A model generated the notes under the pieces. The model did not search any database, was not told the origin of the DNA, and worked only from the letters and a program-made list of their open reading frames with translations. From Bacteroidota bacterium (GTDB lineage: Bacteria; Bacteroidota; Bacteroidia; JAADEI01), in the NCBI GenBank assembly GCA_024280615.1, contig JAJRPU010000026.1, positions 1-5,440 of the forward strand: a stretch of 5,440 bases of DNA, given 5' to 3'. The position numbers and the translations under genes were made by a program. Numbering within the stretch: position 1 is the first letter of the stretch; every line of letters begins with the position of its first letter. Positions 1 through 5,363 of the stretch are shown here, in pieces.

Positions 1-2
1 GA

Positions 3-2009
3 ACTTCGTTCATGGGGCAGGACGACACAGTGGCAATAATTGATGGTGAGAAGGTCTCTTTAATGGAATACCAAGCTATTGTTGACAGGGTTCAGGAACG
101 ATTCAGATTCTTTCAGGGTGAGGTTCCTCCAGAGATGCAGGAACAAGTCCACATGACTGCTTGGGAACTACTCATTCTGGAAAAGCTGATTAAGCCGCGT
201 CTTGAAGAAATGGGAATAGGCGTAACAGAAGAAGAACTTACTTATGCTCTAACCTCAGACAATCCACATCCGCTCATAAGGCAACAATTTAGCGACCCAC
301 AAACAGGAATTTACAATCCACAGTTTGTGCAGAACTTTCTCGCTTTCATTCAACAAAATCCAGATAGTCGGGAAGCCGAATTTTGGCAATACATCAAAGA
401 ACTTATTTATTATGACCTAATAAGGCAGAAATATGTAAACTCAATAGCCAAAGGTTGGTATATTCCAACGTGGTTTGCACAAGAAGCACAGGTGGAAGCC
501 CTATCCCGGGCATCTGCACAAGCAGTTTTTGTACCATATTCAGTAATTCCTGATGATAGTATTTCATATACTGAAGAGGAATTACACGATTTAATTCAAG
601 ACAAGTTCAAAGAATTTGCTTTGAAAACTCCTATGAGATATGTCTATTACGTAGCCTTTCCGATTGTGCCATACAAGAGGGACTCAATGGCTTCCCTTGA
701 GTTTATAAACCAATGCTTGGAACAATGGAAAACCGTTTCCCCTGAGGAAGAAGCAGATTTCATCGCCAGATGCTCTGAGCAACCTTGGGATGATAGATAT
801 TGGCACAGGGAACATTTGGGCGAGACTCAATTCACAGACTCATTCTTTACCCTGCCCGTTGGGACAATTCTTGGACCCTATGTTGAAATGATGGGGGACC
901 AACCTGCTTATATTGCTTACAAGATAATTGACCGAAAGGAGGTCCCTGATTCTGTGGAATTCAGACAGATCTTTGTGCAAGCCGTCACACAAAGTAGCAA
1001 GGAAGAAAAAAGGAAATTACTTGATAGTCTCAAACAGGTCATAGAGACAGGACAGGCATTATTTGATTCATTAGCTGTAAAGTTTTCAGAAGATCAGGGT
1101 AGTGCCCAACGTGGCGGATACGTTGGCTGGGTGACGGGTGCAATGCTTGTGCCGGAATTAAGAAATGAAATTCTGTATAAGGGGCGGAAAGAAGGTGAGT
1201 TATTCATTGCTGAGAGCAGAGCCGGACTCCATTTAGTGAAGATTGAGAGGTTTAGTGCTATAAACGAGGGAGTTAAAGTGGGGACAATTATGCGGTTCAT
1301 TAGCGTTAGTGACCAGACCTTGTCTGAAATTCTCAACGAAGCAAGCCAATTCTACTCTGTAGTCAGCGAAAATCCTGATTCCTTCGTTCAAATTGCCCAA
1401 CGTCAAGGCTATAATCCAACTAAAGCTCGTTTGGTACCCGAACAATTTAATGTTCCAGGCTTGGGTCCTGCCAGACCACTGGTCAGATGGGCATTCCAGA
1501 ATGATGAAGGGGACCTCTCCGAAGTTCTTGAGCTAGAAAATGCTTTCGTTGTTGCTTATCTATACAAGGTCTATGATAAAGGTGATATTCCCGATGAAGA
1601 CATTAAGGAAATGGCTCGCCAAAGGCTAATAAACCTAAAGAAGCAAGCCATCTTGATGAAACAACTTCGCAGTGCCAAAACTGTTGAAGACATTTCCACA
1701 CTTACAGAAATGCCTATCCAAAACGTGTCTTTCTCCTTTCAACAGGACTTCGTTCCGGGCATAGGCATGGAAAGGAAATTTATAGGTGCTGTGTTTGGTG
1801 TTGGTCCCGGAAATGAGGTCCCTATTGTGCTTGGTGACAACGGAATAATCAAAGCAAAAGTGGAAAACATTGATGTCCCGGAAAACTTGTCTCCTGACAT
1901 ATACAAACAACAACTGTTTAATTCTTGGAACATAAGAGTTCAACAATTGTGGTTAAGAGCGTTGTCCTACTATGAAGAAGTTGAGGACCTTAGGTATCGG
2001 CACTTCTAA
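3..2009 (+). CDS. ppiD: PpiD/SurA-type periplasmic peptidyl-prolyl cis-trans isomerase, 5' end cut by window
   Basis: The protein is a parvulin-family foldase that should be anchored in the inner membrane facing the periplasm and help newly exported proteins fold. Residue numbers here count from the first ATG in the window (position 12). Residues 7-16 (VAIIDGEKVS) start the SurA/PpiD N-terminal chaperone domain, followed by the helical segment to about residue 190. Residues 205-310 (RYVYYVAFPI onward) look like a degenerate first parvulin domain. Residues about 315-415 are a well-formed rotamase domain with FRQIFV, FDSLAVKFSEDQGSA, GGYVGW and GLHLVKIE. The rest resembles the PpiD C-terminal region. 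The frame is open back to base 3, and PpiD normally has an N-terminal transmembrane helix just before the first recognised motif. No such helix is visible, so the real start is probably some tens of codons upstream. Bacteroidota PpiD proteins are about 700 residues, which fits 665 plus a missing anchor. Its 3' end overlaps the next gene by 38 nt. Confidence 0.85.
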   Translation, partial: TSFMGQDDTVAIIDGEKVSLMEYQAIVDRVQERFRFFQGEVPPEMQEQVHMTAWELLILEKLIKPRLEEMGIGVTEEELTYALTSDNPHPLIRQQFSDPQTGIYNPQFVQNFLAFIQQNPDSREAEFWQYIKELIYYDLIRQKYVNSIAKGWYIPTWFAQEAQVEALSRASAQAVFVPYSVIPDDSISYTEEELHDLIQDKFKEFALKTPMRYVYYVAFPIVPYKRDSMASLEFINQCLEQWKTVSPEEEADFIARCSEQPWDDRYWHREHLGETQFTDSFFTLPVGTILGPYVEMMGDQPAYIAYKIIDRKEVPDSVEFRQIFVQAVTQSSKEEKRKLLDSLKQVIETGQALFDSLAVKFSEDQGSAQRGGYVGWVTGAMLVPELRNEILYKGRKEGELFIAESRAGLHLVKIERFSAINEGVKVGTIMRFISVSDQTLSEILNEASQFYSVVSENPDSFVQIAQRQGYNPTKARLVPEQFNVPGLGPARPLVRWAFQNDEGDLSEVLELENAFVVAYLYKVYDKGDIPDEDIKEMARQRLINLKKQAILMKQLRSAKTVEDISTLTEMPIQNVSFSFQQDFVPGIGMERKFIGAVFGVGPGNEVPIVLGDNGIIKAKVENIDVPENLSPDIYKQQLFNSWNIRVQQLWLRALSYYEEVEDLRYRHF

Positions 2010-2610
2010 CCTGTTGATTCTTTTGGGCTTATGGGCATGCGTTCAAGACTTGCACTATGTTAAAGGCAAGTTGATTCCCGTGGATTCCACTATTGAAGAG
2101 AGTGAAGAAATAGCCCGGTGGCTAAAGCCTTATAGAGATAGCATTGATGCCGATCTTAATGATACAATAGCCATTTTAGACGCTAAATATTGTAAAGACG
2201 ATTCCCTTGGAACGCTCATAATAAGACAGTTTGAACAAGCAATCTTTAACATACTTAGGGACACTCCCAGCCTAATTGTGCAGAACAAAGGTGGAATAAG
2301 GATAACCTGTTTAGAAGCCGGTCCTCTCCTATTGCGAGATATATATAAAATAATGCCGTTTGATAATATGGTTGTAAGCCAGTGCCTCCCGCAACAAACT
2401 TTTGACTCGCTTGTTGGCATAATACAATCCAGGAACTGGTATTTCAAGATTTATTCAACACAATGCAGTCCTTGCTGCACTGTTATTCTATCTGACTATT
2501 TAGCCACTGGTGGTGACGACCTGCCTTTCCTGAAAAAATTTGATTTCTCCCCAGTGCAAAATCTTTTGCTTAGAGATGCGTTCAGACAAGGATTTGAAAT
2601 TCCCGATTGA
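1972..2610 (+). CDS. 5'-nucleotidase C-terminal-domain lipoprotein (substrate-binding half)
   Basis: This 212-residue protein matches the C-terminal domain of UshA-type 5'-nucleotidases, which binds the nucleoside part of the substrate. Visible motifs are NKGGIR (105-110), DIYKIMPFDN (123-132) and SDYLATGGDD (174-183). In the full-length family these correspond to the NxGGIR phosphate/ribose-contact loop, the aromatic-containing FDN segment and the NDYLAxGGDG loop. Here the last Gly of GGDG is Asp183. The ATG at 1972 is supported by a signal peptide starting MKKLRTLG, with a hydrophobic core and a lipobox LWAC ending at Cys23, so the product is probably a lipoprotein. It has no metallophosphatase motifs and should need the product of the next gene as catalytic partner. 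It overlaps the upstream ppiD by 38 nt and the downstream gene by 35 nt. Six further cysteines, including C165, C168 and C169, are unusual. Identification is from motifs; partnership is inferred from gene order and known Bacteroidota pairs. Confidence 0.8.
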   Translation: MKKLRTLGIGTSNLLILLGLWACVQDLHYVKGKLIPVDSTIEESEEIARWLKPYRDSIDADLNDTIAILDAKYCKDDSLGTLIIRQFEQAIFNILRDTPSLIVQNKGGIRITCLEAGPLLLRDIYKIMPFDNMVVSQCLPQQTFDSLVGIIQSRNWYFKIYSTQCSPCCTVILSDYLATGGDDLPFLKKFDFSPVQNLLLRDAFRQGFEIPD

Positions 2611-3490
2611 TTTAAACAGACGCCGGGCTATTAAATTTGTTTTGGGAACCACTACCCTACCCCTCTGGTTGTCTTCGTGTCTGGAACCCACCCCTCAAAC
2701 CCTCGCCATCTTTCACACAAATGACTGGCATAGTCATTTTGAATCTTCAAATAATGGGCTTGGTGGAATAGCCCGCAGGGCAACTCTAATAAACAAGCTT
2801 AGGAAACAGTTTCCGTTAAACATTCTGGTTGATGCTGGAGACTTCTTTCAGGGAACACCATATTTCAACTTCTACAAAGGGGCATTGGAAATAGAAGCAA
2901 TGAACAAGTTGGGCTATGATGTTGTAACCCTTGGAAATCACGAATTTGATTATGGTATTAATAACCTTGCAAAACAACTCCAGAAAGCGAAATTCACTGT
3001 CGTCAATACAAACTATCTTATAAAACACGAAGCCCTGAAATATATTGTTAAGCCGTGGGTGATTGTAAGAAGAAGACATTTTAGAGTGGGATTTGTTGGG
3101 GCAGGTATTGACCTGAAAGGCTTGGTTCCCGATGACCTCTGGAAAGGCATAACGTATTTGGACCCCATAAGCGTTGTGGACTCAATGGCTGCTGAACTGA
3201 AGCGTAAACGGTGCAATCTGGTTGTATGTCTTTCCCATCTGGGATATAAAAAACACGGTGACAGATTGTCTGACATTGAATTAGCACAGAATAGCAGACA
3301 CATAGACATAATAATTGGTGGACATAGTCATACGGTTCTGAACCCTCCCGAAATAGTTCTCAATAAAGACGGTGAGCCAGTGGTCATTGCTCAAGCTGGC
3401 TGGGCAGGACACTTTGTCGGAAAACTCATTTTCTCATCTAAAAAGCCTGATTCAGTGGAATTTAGTCATGGAAAAATAGAGAATATCTAA
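2576..3490 (+). CDS. 5'-nucleotidase/UshA-like metallophosphatase, Tat-exported lipoprotein (catalytic half)
   Basis: This 304-residue protein is the calcineurin-like dinuclear-metal phosphatase domain of UshA/5'-nucleotidase enzymes, which remove phosphate from nucleotides outside the cytoplasm. The full motif series is present: HTNDWH (D50, H52), DAGDFFQGTPYFN (D89, Q92), GNHEFD (N121, H122), SHLGY (H221) and GGHSHT (H250, H252). Those Asp, His and Asn residues are the expected metal ligands and catalytic His. The protein ends soon after the catalytic domain, so the C-terminal substrate-binding domain is absent; it is supplied by the gene just upstream. The N-terminus has a twin-arginine signal, NRRRAIK (14-20), a hydrophobic stretch and a lipobox LSSC ending at Cys35, suggesting Tat export and lipidation. 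ATG 2576 was chosen over an in-frame ATG at 2540 because it gives a normal-length Tat N-region. TTG 2594 is a weaker alternative, and no start exists after the upstream stop, so overlap is unavoidable. Confidence 0.87.
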   Translation: MRSDKDLKFPIDLNRRRAIKFVLGTTTLPLWLSSCLEPTPQTLAIFHTNDWHSHFESSNNGLGGIARRATLINKLRKQFPLNILVDAGDFFQGTPYFNFYKGALEIEAMNKLGYDVVTLGNHEFDYGINNLAKQLQKAKFTVVNTNYLIKHEALKYIVKPWVIVRRRHFRVGFVGAGIDLKGLVPDDLWKGITYLDPISVVDSMAAELKRKRCNLVVCLSHLGYKKHGDRLSDIELAQNSRHIDIIIGGHSHTVLNPPEIVLNKDGEPVVIAQAGWAGHFVGKLIFSSKKPDSVEFSHGKIENI

Positions 3491-3536
3491 CTCTGCCAGC
3501 ACATATTTTAATTATAATTTACTCATTATCAGGCGA

Positions 3537-3545
3537 TTATAGACA
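3537..3545 (+). promoter_or_regulatory. Possible DnaA-box-like 9-mer
   Basis: TTATAGACA differs from the classical DnaA box TTATNCACA at one position (C6 to G). It lies about 110 nt before the dnaA start in an AT-rich gap, where autoregulatory boxes are common. A single imperfect copy is weak evidence, and this DnaA has altered recognition residues, so its preferred box may differ. Confidence 0.2.
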
Positions 3546-3602
3546 TTATTATAGTTTGTGAGCTCAAAAGAATAAATTGGATTAAAGTTCCCACATTTCA
3601 CA

Positions 3603-3633
3603 TTATTCGTTTAGCCGAAATGACTAATCTTTG
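3603..3633 (+). promoter_or_regulatory. Candidate dnaA promoter (Bacteroidota type)
   Basis: TAATCTTTG at 3625-3633 resembles the Bacteroidota -7 element TAnnTTTG but has three rather than two bases between TA and TTTG. A TTA at 3603-3605, 19 nt upstream, sits where the -33 TTG element would be expected. Transcription would start near 3640, giving a leader of under 20 nt before the ATG at 3658. The rest of the 167-nt gap (3491-3657) is AT-rich. It holds three CATTAT copies (3524, 3544, 3601) and no convincing terminator for the upstream operon. Both promoter elements are imperfect. Confidence 0.25.
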
Positions 3634-3657
3634 TATTGCACTTTAAAACTATATAAC

Positions 3658-5073
3658 ATGGTGGCAGGGGATGTAGATAGAGTATGGAAAGAATGCTTGC
3701 AGATTATAAAAGATAACGTGGGAAGAGAAGAATTTGAAGCGTGGTTCAAACCTATCAAGCCAGTTAAATTGCTCAATGGGAAGCATCTTGTCTTGCGTGT
3801 TCCCAGTCATTTCTATTATGAATGGCTTGAAGCCAACCACGTAGGACTTTTAAAGAAAACCTTGAGAAGGGTTTTGGGTCCCGGAGCAACCCTTGAATAT
3901 GAAATTCCTGTGGACAAAAGGAACAATAAAGGTATTCACTTGCCAAGCACTCGCCCCGAACATTTTGACCCTTCAATAGCAAGCATGATGGAAATCATCA
4001 AAAATCCCTATGCAATACCGGGAATTAATAATCGTCCTATAAAAGCAAACAATCTAAATCCTTCCCTTACTTTCGACACTTTCGTTGAGGGACCCTGCAA
4101 CCGGTTGGCTCGGTCAGCAGGCTTACGAATAGCTGAGAAACCTGGACAAACAGCATTTAACCCTTTCGTTGTGTATAGTGATGTTGGTTTAGGCAAGACA
4201 CACCTTGTGCACGCTATCGGTAATGCCATCCTTGCCAAGCACTCCAATAAAATGGTTGTATATACCACTGGCGAAATCTTTACGTCACAGTTTGTTCAAA
4301 TGCTGAAACGAAATGCTATAGATGACTTTATGCAGTTTTACTATAATGCTGATGTCTTGATCATTGATGACGTGCACCACCTGTCAGGAAAAGAAAAGAC
4401 CCAGGAAGTGCTGTTTCATATATTCAACTTCCTACACAATAGTAGGAAACAAATTATACTAACCACTGACCAACCTCCTATTAAGCTAAAAGGGTTTACT
4501 GAACGCCTGCTATCCCGTTTCAAATGGGGGCTGTCTGCTGAATTGACTAAACCTGACTATGAAACAAGGAAAAAAATCCTTTTGGTCAAACTAAAGCAAG
4601 AAGGTGTGTCATTGCCGGAGGATATTGTTGACTTCATAGCCCGAAATGTTACAGGAAGCATAAGAGATCTTGAAGGTGTTCTTATCTCAACTTTGGCACA
4701 TGCCACTTTAGTGGGCAATAATATAACGCTTGACCTTGTTCAAAAAATCATTGGAACCCACGTTGAAAAAAGTGATTTGCCACTGAGTCTTGAGCAGATT
4801 GCGGCTGCCGTAACGCAAAAAACAGGTGTTACCTTAGAAGAAATGAGAAGCAAAAGTAGAAAACGAAATATCGTTATTGCCAGGCAACTGGTAATGTTCC
4901 TTGCTAGACACCTAACAAGCCTGTCTATGAAACAAATTGGTGCTTTTCTTAACAGGAGCGACCATACTGCTGTAATATACGCCTGTTCGCAAATTGAAGA
5001 AAAACTAAAAACAAACCAACACTTACAAAAGCTAGTTGAGGGAATTAAATCCACCCTCCAAAACGTTAATTAA
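3658..5073 (+). CDS. dnaA: Chromosomal replication initiator protein DnaA
   Basis: DnaA binds DnaA boxes at oriC, oligomerises with ATP, melts the origin and helps load the helicase. The 471-residue protein has all four domains. Domain I (residues 1-85) contains VWKECLQIIKDNV and FYYEWLEANHVGLL. Domain II is a short linker. The domain III AAA+ core begins near NPSLTFDTFVEG and carries Walker A SDVGLGKT (174-181), Walker B VLIIDD (D237, D238), sensor 1 LTTD (D271), the arginine finger in LLSRF (R287) and sensor 2 in SIRDLEG (R336). Domain IV carries IARQ and the helix-turn-helix with SDHTAVIYAC (434 onward). ATG 3658 gives the usual Bacteroidota N-terminus; an upstream in-frame TTG at 3631 lies inside the likely promoter and was rejected. 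Oddities are Ser174 where Walker A normally begins with Gly, and NRSDHTA in place of the usual GGRDHTT in the DNA-recognition region. dnaN does not follow; a tRNA gene lies 32 nt downstream. Confidence 0.97.
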   Translation: MVAGDVDRVWKECLQIIKDNVGREEFEAWFKPIKPVKLLNGKHLVLRVPSHFYYEWLEANHVGLLKKTLRRVLGPGATLEYEIPVDKRNNKGIHLPSTRPEHFDPSIASMMEIIKNPYAIPGINNRPIKANNLNPSLTFDTFVEGPCNRLARSAGLRIAEKPGQTAFNPFVVYSDVGLGKTHLVHAIGNAILAKHSNKMVVYTTGEIFTSQFVQMLKRNAIDDFMQFYYNADVLIIDDVHHLSGKEKTQEVLFHIFNFLHNSRKQIILTTDQPPIKLKGFTERLLSRFKWGLSAELTKPDYETRKKILLVKLKQEGVSLPEDIVDFIARNVTGSIRDLEGVLISTLAHATLVGNNITLDLVQKIIGTHVEKSDLPLSLEQIAAAVTQKTGVTLEEMRSKSRKRNIVIARQLVMFLARHLTSLSMKQIGAFLNRSDHTAVIYACSQIEEKLKTNQHLQKLVEGIKSTLQNVN

Positions 5074-5095
5074 TTCTGAAAGTTGTTTAACTTTG
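5066..5095 (+). promoter_or_regulatory. Promoter of tRNA-Ser (Bacteroidota -33/-7)
   Basis: TAACTTTG at 5088-5095 is an exact match to the Bacteroidota -7 consensus TAnnTTTG. A TTA (5066-5068) lies 19 nt upstream, one base off the -33 TTG element and overlapping the last codons of dnaA. The expected start point, about 5102-5104, falls just before the mature tRNA 5' end at 5106. This suggests independent transcription of the tRNA with almost no leader. Confidence 0.6.
5079..5094 (+). repeat. Perfect 6-bp inverted repeat overlapping the tRNA promoter
   Basis: AAAGTT (5079-5084) and AACTTT (5089-5094) are exact inverted copies around the 4-nt spacer GTTT. The right arm lies within the -7 element. 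With only one G-C pair and no following T-run it would make a poor intrinsic terminator for dnaA. It could be a protein-binding palindrome or chance. Confidence 0.35.
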
Positions 5096-5105
5096 CAATA
5101 AAGAC

Positions 5106-5197
5106 GGAGGGGTGCCGGAGTGGCCGAACGGGGCTCCCTGCTAAGGAGTTGAGCCGGGTAACCCCTGGCTCCGAGGGTTCGAATCCCTCCCCCTCCG
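5106..5197 (+). tRNA. tRNA-Ser (anticodon GCT)
   Basis: A full 92-nt class II tRNA cloverleaf can be drawn. The acceptor stem is GGAGGGG (5106-5112) with CCCCTCC (5190-5196), followed by discriminator G5197. The D stem is CCG/CGG (5115-5117, 5129-5131) with GG in the loop. The anticodon stem is GCTCC/GGAGT (5133-5137, 5145-5149) around loop CTGCTAA, with anticodon GCT at 5140-5142 reading AGC and AGU. The long variable arm, typical of tRNA-Ser, pairs GAGCC with GGCTC (5151-5155, 5167-5171) and has an inner GGG/CCC. The T arm is GAGGG-TTCGAAT-CCCTC (5173-5189). The 3' CCA is not encoded (CTA follows the discriminator) and must be added enzymatically. Confidence 0.97.
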
Positions 5198-5363
5198 CTA
5201 ACTAATCTTCAAACTTCCTATCACATGAGATTTTTTGAGATATCAAACACAAAGGACAGAGTAGTTAAAAATTTCCCAAAAGTCTTTGTAAAAAAGAACT
5301 CTGCACGACTCGTATGTTGTATTTAATGATGCTTGTGATAATTTTAAAAGGCATGAACCTAAA
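5198..5363. other. AT-rich spacer with a short open frame of uncertain meaning
   Basis: No recognisable gene lies between the tRNA and the hairpin near the right edge. A 33-codon frame starts at ATG 5225 and stops at 5324-5326; its product begins MRFFEISNTKDRVV and resembles nothing I know. At an A6 run (5290-5295) a +1 shift would move from this frame into one open from 5292 through the window end, so a broken or frameshifted gene cannot be excluded. Evidence for translation is only the absence of stops over a short distance. I see no terminator or repeat array here. Confidence 0.3.
5317..5346 (+). promoter_or_regulatory. Candidate promoter upstream of the edge hairpin
   Basis: TTG (5317-5319), a 19-nt spacer and TAATTTTA (5339-5346) match the Bacteroidota -33 TTG / -7 TAnnTTTG arrangement with one mismatch in the -7 box. 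The spacer equals that proposed for the tRNA promoter. Transcription would begin near 5353-5356, just before the ATG at 5364 and the hairpin at 5370. It lies in AT-rich DNA, where such matches arise easily. Confidence 0.3.

Noticed and set aside
12..14. ATG 12 as the true start of ppiD
   Set aside because: The frame is open to the left edge, and the expected N-terminal membrane helix is missing after this ATG, so the gene most likely begins outside the window.
1094..1946. Antisense open frames inside ppiD (and similar ones inside the other genes)
   Set aside because: They lie wholly opposite clear coding sequence, overlap each other, show no recognisable motif and are explained as shadows of the + strand genes.
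2540..2542. ATG 2540 as start of the metallophosphatase
   Set aside because: It would put an extra 12 residues before the Tat signal and enlarge the overlap to 71 nt. ATG 2576 gives a normal N-region.
3491..3530. Intrinsic terminator after the metallophosphatase gene
   Set aside because: Only weak AT-only palindromes are visible, without a GC stem followed by a T-run.
3631..3633. TTG 3631 as dnaA start
   Set aside because: It overlaps the likely -7 element, and the added residues do not resemble DnaA N-termini. ATG 3658 fits the family.
3491..3657. Replication origin upstream of dnaA
   Set aside because: Only one imperfect DnaA-box-like site is present, with no cluster. AT-richness alone is not enough.
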